Shown here one piece after another: positions 32,867-41,486 of a stretch of DNA of 64,000 nt. Made by a program: the position numbers and the translations under genes. Source of the DNA: Actinoallomurus liliacearum. GTDB taxonomy: Bacteria > Actinomycetota > Actinomycetes > Streptosporangiales > Streptosporangiaceae. The notes beneath the pieces were generated by a model. The model saw nothing but the letters and a program-made list of their open reading frames with translations. It searched no databases and had not been told where the DNA came from. Every line of letters begins with the position of its first letter. The stretch's first letter is position 1. Where the stretch lies: contig NZ_BAABHJ010000040.1 of NCBI RefSeq assembly GCF_039542035.1, forward strand, positions 744,001 to 808,000. Reading direction: 5' to 3'.

Positions 32867-34054
32867 TCAGCTGAAGGGGTGTTGGCGGACGTAGACGGCC
32901 TCGAGGAGGCCGAGGGCGATCATGTTGGCGAGCGTCGCCGAGCCGCCGTACGAGATGTACGGCAGCGGGACCCCGGTGATCGGCATGATGCCGATCGTCA
33001 TGCCGATGTTCTCGAACGTCTGGAACGCCAGCCACGACACGACCCCGGTCGCCACGAGCATCCCGAAGCCGTTCGGGCACTGCGCGGCGATGCGCAGGCC
33101 CCGCCACAGCACCACGCCGACGAGCACGACGATCAATGCGGAGCCGAGGAAGCCGAGCTCCTCGCCGGCGACCGTGAAGATGAAGTCGGTGTGCTGTTCG
33201 GGGACGAAGTGGCCGCCGGTCTGCTGCCCCCGGAACAGCCCCTGACCGGCCAGCCCGCCGGAGCCGACCGCGATCCGGGCCTGGGCCGCGTTGTATCCCG
33301 CGCCCCTCGGGTCGGCCGCGGGATCGGCGAAGGCGATGAACCGGTTGATCTGGTACTGCTTCAGCAGGTGGAACTGCCAGGCGGCGATCGCGCCGCCCAC
33401 GCCGCCGGCGACCATGGTCACCAGCCAGCGCTTGGGCACGCCGGAGATGGCCACCATCGCCAGGACGACGACGGAGAGCACCATGGTGGTGCCGAGGTCC
33501 GGCTGCATCATGATCAGGCCCGCGACCACCCCGGCGAGGACGAGCGCGGCCACGATGTCGCGGGTGTCCGGGGCGGTCTGGGCGTCCCGCGGCTCGCCGA
33601 GCAGCACGGCGAGCACCACGACCAGGCCCACCTTGGCGAACTCCGCGGGCTGGAGCTGGAAACCGCCGCCCAGCTCGATCCAGGAGTGATGGCCCTTGAT
33701 CGTCGAGCCGAGCGGGGTGAGCACGAGGATCAGGCCCACGCAGGACGCGCCGTAGACGATCGACGCGTACGCGCGGACGAGCCGGTAGTCCAGCGCCGTG
33801 ACCAGCGCGGCGAGACCGAGGCCGATCGCCACCGTCAGCAGGTGCTTCTTGAGGAAGACCTGCGGGTCCTGGCCGGTGTTCAGCAGGGCCGGCCGGGTCG
33901 CCGACCATACGAGGAGCGTCCCGATCAGCGTCAGCATCACGACGGCGCTCAGCAGGACCCAGTCCAGCCGGCGCAGCGGTGACTCGTGGCCGGACCAGCG
34001 ACGCAGCAGCGAACGCCGCCGCGCCGTCCGTACCGTGTCGTGCATCCCGAGCAT
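32867..34054 (-). CDS. rodA: RodA/FtsW-type peptidoglycan glycosyltransferase (SEDS)
   Basis: The 395-residue protein has about ten membrane segments. SEDS landmarks are WIELGGGFQLQPAEFAKVG, the DYRLVRAY loop, QQTGGHFVPEQHTDFIFTVAGEELGF (catalytic Asp loop) and the end GVPLPYISYGGSATLANMI. It polymerises lipid II glycan strands, working with a class B penicillin-binding protein. RodA is preferred over FtsW because the basic N-terminus is short and no division genes are nearby. ATG at 34054 follows a GGGGGG ribosome site. No PBP gene is adjacent, so it is a stand-alone copy. Confidence 0.9.
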   Translation of the reverse strand: MLGMHDTVRTARRRSLLRRWSGHESPLRRLDWVLLSAVVMLTLIGTLLVWSATRPALLNTGQDPQVFLKKHLLTVAIGLGLAALVTALDYRLVRAYASIVYGASCVGLILVLTPLGSTIKGHHSWIELGGGFQLQPAEFAKVGLVVVLAVLLGEPRDAQTAPDTRDIVAALVLAGVVAGLIMMQPDLGTTMVLSVVVLAMVAISGVPKRWLVTMVAGGVGGAIAAWQFHLLKQYQINRFIAFADPAADPRGAGYNAAQARIAVGSGGLAGQGLFRGQQTGGHFVPEQHTDFIFTVAGEELGFLGSALIVVLVGVVLWRGLRIAAQCPNGFGMLVATGVVSWLAFQTFENIGMTIGIMPITGVPLPYISYGGSATLANMIALGLLEAVYVRQHPFS

Positions 34055-34233
34055 GGCACCCCCCAACCCGCCCCCCGACGGGTCCTGACCATCCGCGCCC
34101 GGGCCGCGGCGGCGGCCGTGACCCCGGGCGGCAGATCGATCACATGACGCCTCGTGATCGATCAGTCACTCTGTGAGCATACTCGTGAGCAGCGGAAAGG
34201 GTCCTCAGGCGAGGGGCGGGCGGTGTCGGGACG

Positions 34234-34818
34234 CTACAACGGCACGAACGCGCCGGTATCCGGGCGGTACCTCCAGACCGCGCCCGTCTCGACGTCGTAG
34301 AACCAGCCGTGCAGCCGCAGCGTGCCGTTGGCCAGGCGCCGGGCCACCCACGGATAGCGGCGGAGCTTGTCGAGCTGGGCGACGAGGTGCGACCGGCCCG
34401 GGTCCTCCTGCTCCTGGGCGCGGATCCCGCGCCACCGATGCGTGTGCAGCAGCCAGAACCGCGTGGTCGGAGCGTGGCGGAGCGCGCTGCCGCCTGTACG
34501 CGCGCGGACCGCGCCGCACCGGGTGTGGCCGCACACGATGAGGTCCGCGATGCCGAGGATCCTCACGGCGTACTCCAGGGTCGCCGCCTCGGCGGTCAGC
34601 CGCCCCACCCGGTGGGGCGGGATGACGTTGCCCGCCGTGCGCAGCTCGAACAGGTCGCCGGGCGCGGAGCCGGTGAGCAGCGCGGGGACGACCCGGGCGT
34701 CGGAGCAGGAGACGAAGACGGCCTGCGGCGTGCGGTCCGGCCGGGACGGGGAGAGCCGCCCGCGGTGGGTCGCGACCTGCTGATGGAAGCTGCGGGCATG
34801 GTCGATCAGTGACTGCAT
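34234..34818 (-). CDS. Beta-carbonic anhydrase (second copy)
   Basis: The 194-residue enzyme is paralogous to 9058-9663, with the same start (MQSLIDHARSF). Zinc ligands are at identical numbers: Cys38, His98 and Cys101 in CSDAR and CGHTRCGA, with Asp40 and Arg42. Both copies end RPDTGAF(L/V)PL. Unlike the first copy it has no SulP transporter downstream. Start ATG 34818 has GAAGGA 8 bases upstream. A small membrane protein gene, related to the one upstream of copy one, precedes it by 93 bases. Confidence 0.95.
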   Translation of the reverse strand: MQSLIDHARSFHQQVATHRGRLSPSRPDRTPQAVFVSCSDARVVPALLTGSAPGDLFELRTAGNVIPPHRVGRLTAEAATLEYAVRILGIADLIVCGHTRCGAVRARTGGSALRHAPTTRFWLLHTHRWRGIRAQEQEDPGRSHLVAQLDKLRRYPWVARRLANGTLRLHGWFYDVETGAVWRYRPDTGAFVPL

Positions 34819-34911
34819 GGGACATGTCCTTCGCGCTGAAGACGGGTGAGGCGGACCGGTGCTCCCGTACGCGCGGCACCCCCTGCTCCGCACGTACGGG
34901 CGGGCCGCGGA

Positions 34912-35313
34912 TCAGCAGCGGAGGACCTGCAGCCGGGCGGCTTCGGGGTGCGCGAGGTGCCGCGCCGAGCGCGCGAGGCGGCGGGGCGTCGTCGAGCGCG
35001 GGTCCGCGTCCGTCCAGGTCGGTTGCCCGGTGCATCCGCGCAGGAGCTGGGCGCCGGGGCCGGAGGGCGGCGCGGGCGACCGGTGCAGGATGGCGTCGCA
35101 GTGGCCCCACGGCACGGGGCGGCCGCCGTCGCCCGGATCGGGGCGCAGCCGGTCCGTCGACCGGGTGGCCGGGCACGGGTCCGACGTCGGGCGATCGGCC
35201 TGGATGGACGCCAGTACGGCCGCCGGGTGCGCGCCATGCGGGGCGGCGCCGTGCACGAGGAGGACGACGGTGACGGTCAGCGCCCACAGGATGACGGCGG
35301 TCGCGCGTGCCAT
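34912..35313 (-). CDS. Small single-TM protein upstream of carbonic anhydrase, ending LQVLRC
   Basis: The 133-residue protein has a hydrophobic segment (about 6-22, AVILWALTVTVVLLVHG), a long polar Pro/Arg/Asp-rich region with four more cysteines, and the end RRLARSARHLAHPEAARLQVLRC, given here as RRLAR...LQVLRC. The same plan and ending occur in 9851-10213, upstream of the other carbonic anhydrase. The start is ATG 35313; upstream GTG or ATG starts remain possible. The family is unknown to me. Confidence 0.5.
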   Translation of the reverse strand: MARATAVILWALTVTVVLLVHGAAPHGAHPAAVLASIQADRPTSDPCPATRSTDRLRPDPGDGGRPVPWGHCDAILHRSPAPPSGPGAQLLRGCTGQPTWTDADPRSTTPRRLARSARHLAHPEAARLQVLRC

Positions 35314-35481
35314 CCGGAGCGCACCGTCCTCCACTCGCCGCCCCCAGGCCAACCCGACTCCAATCGACTACCAAGAGTGCTCAATCAATGACTCTATGTT
35401 GCCATCGGCGGCGGGTCTACACGTGTGGGGAGGCAGAGGTGGCGGTGTCGCCACCCACCGTCACTCCGGTCGCGTGAACAG

Positions 35482-35522
35482 GTCAGGGACCGAGCCGTGT
35501 CCGGATCGGCTCGGTCCCTGAC
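35482..35522. terminator. Terminator after the 35573-36250 membrane protein gene
   Basis: A perfect 16-bp stem (35482-35497 with 35507-35522) has a 9-base loop, 50 bases beyond the stop codon of the minus-strand gene. Confidence 0.85.
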
Positions 35523-35572
35523 GTCTTCACTCTGGAGGGTCTCGGTGCGGGCCGGGGCGGCCCGGACTCCGC

Positions 35573-36250
35573 TCAGCCGCCCTCGTGCCAGGTCATCTCG
35601 GCGCCGAGGTGACCGGTCCGCACGACCCAGATCGCCGAGACGACCGCGGCCACGACGGCGAGGGCGGCCACCACGGTGCCGAGGACCGAATTGGCGAGGA
35701 GGCCCTCCGTGGTGCTGAGCGCGCGGTACCGCGCGAGGATGACGAGGACGACCAGGAGGACGACGAGGGCGAGCACGAGCAGGCGCAGTTGCGAGCCCAG
35801 TTCGGCGTGCCGGTCGAGGAGGTTGCCCTCTCCGCCGCCGCCCTGGCGCGGGGCGCCGCCCGGACCGCCGGCCGGGGCGCCGCCGGGCCGCAGCCGCCCC
35901 ATCCGCTGCATCCGCTCGTCCCGCAGTTTCTCACCGGCGCCGGCGGTGAGGATGGTCGCCGCCATCGTCACGATGCCGAAGACGCCCGCCGCCAGGCCGT
36001 ATCGGACCCGCCAGACGGGGCGTACGGCCAGGGCGATGACGACGCCCGCCAGAATGGGCACGAGCACCACCGGGACGTGCAGGAACAGCGCGTGCGCGGG
36101 CAGGCCGAAGAGCTTGGACAGCTCGAACGGGGCCACCGCGACGGCGACCACCACGGTCGCCGCCAGGAGAAGGACCGAGGGGTCCGAAGGGAAGAACCGC
36201 CGCGTGGGCGGCTTCGTCGGGCTGTCGGATCCGGTCAGGGCCGTAGTCAT
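35573..36250 (-). CDS. Multi-pass membrane protein, DUF2231-like
   Basis: The 225-residue protein has about five membrane segments. HALFLHVPVVLVPI in the second and DRHAELGSQLRLLVLAL before the fourth echo the HxxxxHFPI and HxELG patterns of DUF2231. A Gly/Pro/Arg-rich cytosolic loop (about 120-142) separates them. Conserved histidines could bind heme, as suggested for such small membrane proteins, but this is inference. The product ends in a Trp-His-Glu-Gly-Gly tail. Confidence 0.7.
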   Translation of the reverse strand: MTTALTGSDSPTKPPTRRFFPSDPSVLLLAATVVVAVAVAPFELSKLFGLPAHALFLHVPVVLVPILAGVVIALAVRPVWRVRYGLAAGVFGIVTMAATILTAGAGEKLRDERMQRMGRLRPGGAPAGGPGGAPRQGGGGEGNLLDRHAELGSQLRLLVLALVVLLVVLVILARYRALSTTEGLLANSVLGTVVAALAVVAAVVSAIWVVRTGHLGAEMTWHEGG

Positions 36251-36452
36251 GGTCCCGAAGTTATGAGAGGTGCTCCGGTGATGGCTGTGAGAAGGCTATG
36301 AATCGCTTCTGAAACCCGCCCGGGTTCCGCCTCCGTGTCGCCGATCACTTACCCGATGTGTCGCGTCTGCCGCGCAGCGTGGCGAACGCGGCGCTAACGT
36401 GTCCTGGTCGTGAAATCGCGGTGAACCCCGCGGTGGGCTGGAAGGGCAGGAC

Positions 36453-37142
36453 GTGACGAGTCGGGCGAAGATCATCGGAGGGATACTGCTGCTGGCCGTC
36501 CTGGCGGTGCTGGGCACGGCCGCCAAGACCGCAGCGCTGACCAGCGCGGACCTCCGCATCGACGAGCATCTCGTGACCCTGCGGACGCCCGCCCTCACCC
36601 TCGTCGCCAAGGCCGCGACCCTGGTCGCGCAGGCCGCGGTCGGCGTCGTCGTCGCGGTCGTCGTGCCGGCGGTCCTGTGGTTCACGCGGCGCCGTCGTGA
36701 CGCGCTGCTGACCGCCTGCCTGATGATCGGCGCGCTGGCGATCGCGTTCGTCGTGAAGACCCTGGTCGCCGAGCACCGCCCGCCGCGGCGGCTGTGGGTC
36801 ATCCCGCCGGACAACGCGATGAGCTTCCCGAGCGGGCACGCCACCGTCGCCGCCGCGGTCGCCCTCATCCTCGGCATGCTCGTACGCGGGCGTCTGCGGC
36901 CGCTCGCGATGACGGTCGGCGTGCTGTTCGCCGGCGTCGTGGCGTTCGCCCGCATGTACCTCGGCGTGCACTACCTGCTCGACGTGGTCGGCGGTTGCCT
37001 CGCCGCGGTGAGCGCGGCGCTCCTGGTCTCGGGGTTCCTGGACCTGCCGCGCATCCGCAGCGGGCTGGAGGACGTGGGAACTCCCGCCGCCGGCCGGCAT
37101 CACGCCGGTCGCTCGCATCGGACGCCCACCGGGCGGCGCTGA
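36453..37142 (+). CDS. PAP2 family phosphatase (first of two)
   Basis: The 229-residue integral membrane phosphatase has the three catalytic motifs: KTLVAEHRP, PSGH and RMYLGVHYLLD. It has about six membrane segments and a basic, His-rich tail. It probably dephosphorylates lipid pyrophosphates or phosphatidic acid, for example undecaprenyl pyrophosphate. GTG 36453 is the start. The second PAP2 gene follows 65 bases later in the same direction. Confidence 0.92.
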   Translation: MTSRAKIIGGILLLAVLAVLGTAAKTAALTSADLRIDEHLVTLRTPALTLVAKAATLVAQAAVGVVVAVVVPAVLWFTRRRRDALLTACLMIGALAIAFVVKTLVAEHRPPRRLWVIPPDNAMSFPSGHATVAAAVALILGMLVRGRLRPLAMTVGVLFAGVVAFARMYLGVHYLLDVVGGCLAAVSAALLVSGFLDLPRIRSGLEDVGTPAAGRHHAGRSHRTPTGRR

Positions 37143-37207
37143 CGCCGCCGCGCTCTCGGGGAGGCGGCAGCGCGATAGGGCGCCGGGTCAGGGGGTAAGG
37201 CTGCGAC

Positions 37208-37990
37208 ATGTGGCGACAACGTGCGCGAAGGTGGACCTACCGGCGGTTCAGCCCGGACGGGCGTCTCGGGCTGAGACTGACCCTGGCCTGTGCCGCCGTC
37301 TTCCTCGTCGTCGTGCCGTTCGTCGTCCTGCTGGCGCTCGTCGACGTCCACTGGGCGCCGTTGCGGCACCTGGACGACACCGCCACGACGCACACCCACG
37401 GCTTCGTCCTGCGGCACCGGGCACTGGTCGGTCCGCTGCGGGCCACCGCGTACGTCTTCCATCCCTGGGTGTTCCGGACGATCCTCCTCGCGCTCGCGGC
37501 GTGGCTTCTCTACCGGGGGGCGCGGCGACTCGCCGTCTGGGCGGCGGCGAACGTACTGGTGGCCGGGGTGGTGAGCGCGACGCTCAAGACGGCCGTCGGC
37601 CGGACGCGCCCCGTACTGCCCAATCCGATCGCGCACTCCGGCGGAGGGTCGTTCCCGTCGGGGCACGCGCTGATGACGGTGGTGGGCACCGCGACGATCG
37701 TGCTGGTCCTGCTCCCGCTCCTGCGGCGGGCCTGGCGGGCGGTCGCGTGGGCGGCCGCCGCCGTGCTCAGCGTGGCGTCCGGGCTGTTCCGGGTGCTGCT
37801 GGGCGTGCACTACCTCAGCGACGTCATCGCCGGGTGGCTTCTCGGCGCCGCCATCGTGCTGGCCACCACGGCGGCGTTCGAGACGTGGCGGCGCGGCGAG
37901 GGCCGCCGCCCGGCGGACCCGTTCCACGAGGGCACCGAGCCCGAGGCGGAGGCGCGGATCGCCGGTGAGGACCACGCCCGTTCCGCCTGA
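37208..37990 (+). CDS. PAP2 family phosphatase (second of two)
   Basis: The 260-residue membrane phosphatase has motifs KTAVGRTRP, PSGH and RVLLGVHYLSD and about six membrane segments. It starts MWRQRARRWTYRRF and ends in an acidic hydrophilic tail. The two PAP2 copies are clearly different in sequence outside the motifs, so they are not a recent duplication. They are probably co-transcribed and may act on different lipid phosphates. Confidence 0.92.
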   Translation: MWRQRARRWTYRRFSPDGRLGLRLTLACAAVFLVVVPFVVLLALVDVHWAPLRHLDDTATTHTHGFVLRHRALVGPLRATAYVFHPWVFRTILLALAAWLLYRGARRLAVWAAANVLVAGVVSATLKTAVGRTRPVLPNPIAHSGGGSFPSGHALMTVVGTATIVLVLLPLLRRAWRAVAWAAAAVLSVASGLFRVLLGVHYLSDVIAGWLLGAAIVLATTAAFETWRRGEGRRPADPFHEGTEPEAEARIAGEDHARSA

Positions 37991-38179
37991 TCTGAGCGCA
38001 CCGGCCTGAGCACGGGCGTCGACGGCCGGGAGGTGCGGCGTGGGCCGCTTGTTTTCCGGCTGCTGACGGTGCCGTGACCGGGATCGGCCGCCTCGCCCGG
38101 GGGCCGCGCGGAAGCATGGTGCCGACAGATCGTCTCGCCGTACGTCCGTGCGGCCCACCTCGCGGGGAGCCCGAGCACC

Positions 38180-39205
38180 ATGAAGCCGAGGACACGACCG
38201 CGCCCGTGGGCCGCGGTGATCGCCGCCGTGGCCCTGCCGGTGCTCTGTGTGCCGGCTCCGGCGTTCGCCGCACTGCCGGCCCGGGGCAGGTACCTTCCGA
38301 GACCGATCCCGCCCGTCCGGCTCTCCGGCATCACGGCCGTCTCCGCCGGAGACGACTTCGCGCTGGCGCTTCGTACGGACGGCACGGTCGTCGGCTGGGG
38401 GCGGGACGAATTCGGCCAGTCGAGCCTCCCGCGCCGGCTCAGGGGCATCACCGCGATCTCCGCCGGCAGGGACTTCGGCATCGCGCTGCGCACCGACGGC
38501 ACCGTGGTGGGCTGGGGAAACGACGAGTTCGGCAAGGCGAGCCCGCCGCGCTGGCTGACCGGCGTCCGGTCGATCTCGGCCGGCGGCGACTGGGCCCTGG
38601 CGGTGCGGTGGGACGGCACCGTCGTCGGCTGGGGCGACGACCGGTTCCGCGAGGTCAGTGCGGCCCGCCTGCTCTCCGGGATCATCCTCGCGTCGGCCAG
38701 CGATCGCTTCGGCATCGCGCTGCGCACCGACGGCAGGGTCGTCGGCTGGGGCAACGACGAGTTCCGGAAGGCGAGTCCCCCGCGCTGGCTCTCGGGGGTG
38801 CGGGACCTGTCCACGGGCGGCGTCTTCTCCCTGGCCCTCCGCTGGGACGGCAGGCTCTTCGCCTGGGGGGCCGATGACTTCCGTCAGGTCAGCATCGCCA
38901 ACCGCGTCTCCGGTCTCCGGCAGGTCTCCGGCGGCGATCGTTTCGTCGCCGCGCTCCGGTGGGACGGGACCGCGTTCGGCTGGGGACGGAACGAGTTCGG
39001 CCAGGCGAGGCCGCCACGCTGGGCGCGCGGCATCATCCAGCTCTCCGCGGGCAACGACTTCGTGGTCGCCGTGCGCACCGACGGCACCGTCCTCGAATGG
39101 GGCAACGTCGGCGGACCAGGTCAGCCCGCTATGGCCGGCTCGGGCACCACGGGCGCGGCCGGGGGAGCGGGCGGCGCGGGGGGAGCGGGCGGCGGTGGCG
39201 GCTGA
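38180..39205 (+). CDS. Secreted seven-bladed RCC1-type propeller protein
   Basis: The 341-residue protein has a signal peptide (about 1-31, ending PAFA) and then seven consecutive 39-residue repeats (about 46-318). Each reads roughly GI-x-x-[SL]SAG-x-x-F-x-x-AL-RxDGTVxGWGxxxF, one blade each. RCC1-type repeats normally give a seven-bladed beta-propeller used for protein contacts. A Gly/Ala-rich tail (about 319-341) follows and overlaps the 3' end of the convergent MFS gene by 85 bases. There is no catalytic motif and the partner is unknown. Confidence 0.85.
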   Translation: MKPRTRPRPWAAVIAAVALPVLCVPAPAFAALPARGRYLPRPIPPVRLSGITAVSAGDDFALALRTDGTVVGWGRDEFGQSSLPRRLRGITAISAGRDFGIALRTDGTVVGWGNDEFGKASPPRWLTGVRSISAGGDWALAVRWDGTVVGWGDDRFREVSAARLLSGIILASASDRFGIALRTDGRVVGWGNDEFRKASPPRWLSGVRDLSTGGVFSLALRWDGRLFAWGADDFRQVSIANRVSGLRQVSGGDRFVAALRWDGTAFGWGRNEFGQARPPRWARGIIQLSAGNDFVVAVRTDGTVLEWGNVGGPGQPAMAGSGTTGAAGGAGGAGGAGGGGG

Positions 39206-40374
39206 CGGCGGGCGATCCGGGGCGCCAGCGCTCCGACGCCCAGCGCCGCCGCCGTGCCGGCCACCGCGCTGAACCACCACACCACGGCCGGCCCGGCCGA
39301 CGCGTACACGCCGGTTCCCACCGACAGGGCCGCGAACCGGGCGATGCCCCAGGTCCACTGGAACGCGCCCTGGTACCGGCCGCGGGCGTACTCCGGGGCC
39401 AGACCCGCCACGATCGCGCCGGGAACACCGCCGACCGTCGCCTCGCCGACCGACCAGAGCGCGACGGTCCCCGCGTACGCCCAGGGGCCGTGGGCCACCC
39501 CCGTCAGGGCGATGCCGCCCGCCACCAGCACGCTGCCCGCGACGTACACCGGGATCTGCCGGAACCGGGCCAGGACGTGCAGCGCGACGGGCTGCAGGAC
39601 CACGACCAGGACGGCGTTGAGCGTGGCCATCATGCCGAGCGTGGTGGTGGGCAGCCCGTCGTCGCGGATGGCGAGCGGCAGGCAGACCTCGGTCAGCGAG
39701 TAGATGGCCAAGGCCGTGCCGAGCAGCGGCAGCAGCGCGCGCATCAGCGGGTCCCGCAGCACGACGCCGTACCCGGCCCCGCCCTCGGCGGCGTCGGTCC
39801 GCCCGCTCCCGGCGCGCCCGCCGGGCAGCAGCGCCACCACGATGACGGCGAACGCCAGCGAGGTCGCCGCGTCGAGCGCGAACAGCGACCAGTAGCCGTG
39901 CGCGGCCAGGAACCCGCCGAGCACCCCGGCGACCGCCGTCCCGATGTTGACCCCCCAGTGGAACAGGGAGAAGGCCGCGCGGCGCTGATCACCCGGCACC
40001 GCGTCGGTCATCAGCGCGCCGGAGGCCGGCGTGACCGTGGTCGCGGCGGCGCTGAGGAGGAGGGCCGCCAGCGCCAGCGTCACCAGGTTCGGCGCGGCGT
40101 ACAGCAGCCCGTGGGCGAGTGCCGTACCGACGAGACCGGCCAGCATCGTGGCCCGCCGCCCCACGCGATCGGCGGCGAGCCCGCCGATCACCGGCCCGAT
40201 CAGGTTGCCCGCCCCGAGCGCCCCCAGGACGTACGACGCCTGTTCGGTCGAGACGCCGCGTGACGCGAGATAGAAGACGAGGAACGGCGTGACGACGAAT
40301 CCGAGCCGGTTGACGACGGTTCCGGCGAAGAGGACCCAGGCGGTGCGCGGCAGTCCGCGGAAGGTGGACACCAT
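39121..40374 (-). CDS. MFS transporter
   Basis: The 417-residue permease has about 12 membrane segments. Motif A reads GLAADRVGRRATM, and FHWGVNIGTAVAG resembles sugar or drug efflux MFS members. The C-terminus carries a proline/alanine tail (RRQPPPPPAPPAPP) that arises from the strand opposite the Gly/Ala tail of the RCC1 protein. It diverges from an ArsR-type regulator, which probably controls it. ATG 40374 starts MVSTFRGLPRTAW. Confidence 0.88.
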   Translation of the reverse strand: MVSTFRGLPRTAWVLFAGTVVNRLGFVVTPFLVFYLASRGVSTEQASYVLGALGAGNLIGPVIGGLAADRVGRRATMLAGLVGTALAHGLLYAAPNLVTLALAALLLSAAATTVTPASGALMTDAVPGDQRRAAFSLFHWGVNIGTAVAGVLGGFLAAHGYWSLFALDAATSLAFAVIVVALLPGGRAGSGRTDAAEGGAGYGVVLRDPLMRALLPLLGTALAIYSLTEVCLPLAIRDDGLPTTTLGMMATLNAVLVVVLQPVALHVLARFRQIPVYVAGSVLVAGGIALTGVAHGPWAYAGTVALWSVGEATVGGVPGAIVAGLAPEYARGRYQGAFQWTWGIARFAALSVGTGVYASAGPAVVWWFSAVAGTAAALGVGALAPRIARRQPPPPPAPPAPPAPPAAPVVPEPAIAG

Positions 40375-40445
40375 GCCGGGAATCCTGCGTCTGGCCCTAC
40401 AATCCTCACCATTGATTAAGCCTGGACCGAATCCACGGAGGCGTC

Positions 40446-41405
40446 GTGCAGTCCGAACTGGCCTTCTCGGCGGACGACCTGGCGCTGACCCGGTTCACGG
40501 TCTCCCCGATGTGGGAGGTCATCACCAGCTTCCGCCTGCTGGCGTCCGGCACGGCGCATCCGGTGCACCGGCCATGGCTGGAGCAGGTACGGCCCCGGGT
40601 GGCCGCCGCCGGCCTCGATCACGGGTCGCTCGGCCGGCTGATCACGCCCTCCGGCCACATTCCCGACTTCCTTACCCCGCCCGCCGACGACCCGGCCCCC
40701 GACCTCGCCACCGAGCTGGCCGCCGTCCGCGCCACCCCAGCGGATCAGGTCGACGCCGACCTCGACCTCCTCCGCAGGAGCGGTCTCCATCACCCCACGT
40801 TGGACGACCGGCTCGACGGCCTGTGCGAGGAGATCCAGGCGTACTGGGATCTCGCGCTCGCGCCGTACTGGGCCAAGATCCGCGCTCTGCTCGACGCGGA
40901 CGTCTTCCACCGCGCCCGCCAGGTCGCCGAACGCGGCACCGGTCACCTGTTCAACGAGCTGCACTCGACGCTGAGCTGGGACGACAACACGTTGCGCCTG
41001 GTCCGCCGCCAGTGCGTCATCTCGCGGGAGAGCGCCGGACCCGGCCTGCTGCTCGTCCCCTCCGCGTTCGCCGAGCACGTCTACACCTGGTCGCGCCCGC
41101 CCGAGTCGCCGCAGCTCGCGTACCCGGCCCGGGGCACCGGCACGCTGTGGGAGCACCGCCCGGTCGCGCGCGCCGAGGCCATCGCCGCCGTGCTCGGGCG
41201 GTCCCGGACCCTCCTCCTGACCGAGCTGGCGGCGCCGGCCTCCACCACCGACCTCGCCCGGCGCACCGGCATCTCCGCGGCGGGCGTCTCCCAGCACCTC
41301 ACCGCGCTGCGCGACGCCGGAATGGTCAGCGCCCACCGCGCGGGCCGATCCGTCCTCTACGCCCGCACCGCCATCGCCGAATCCTTCCTCGGCACCACCG
41401 CCTGA
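40446..41405 (+). CDS. ArsR-type winged-helix regulator with N-terminal DUF5937-like domain
   Basis: The 319-residue protein has an N-terminal helical region (about 1-230) with FTVSPMWEVITSFRLL and LSWDDNTLRLV, as in actinobacterial DUF5937-containing regulators. A C-terminal winged helix (about 240-315) has STTDLARRTGISAAGVSQHLTAL. GTG 40446 has GGAGG five bases before. It diverges from the MFS gene with only 71 bases between, so control of that exporter is likely. No metal-binding cysteine pair of the classical ArsR type is present. Confidence 0.88.
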   Translation: MQSELAFSADDLALTRFTVSPMWEVITSFRLLASGTAHPVHRPWLEQVRPRVAAAGLDHGSLGRLITPSGHIPDFLTPPADDPAPDLATELAAVRATPADQVDADLDLLRRSGLHHPTLDDRLDGLCEEIQAYWDLALAPYWAKIRALLDADVFHRARQVAERGTGHLFNELHSTLSWDDNTLRLVRRQCVISRESAGPGLLLVPSAFAEHVYTWSRPPESPQLAYPARGTGTLWEHRPVARAEAIAAVLGRSRTLLLTELAAPASTTDLARRTGISAAGVSQHLTALRDAGMVSAHRAGRSVLYARTAIAESFLGTTA

Positions 41406-41486
41406 CCTTATCCAGCACCTTTCCCGAATCGAGTTGACCTTGATCGAGGCGGACCCTAATCTGCTCGGGCCGTTCAGGAGGTCAAA

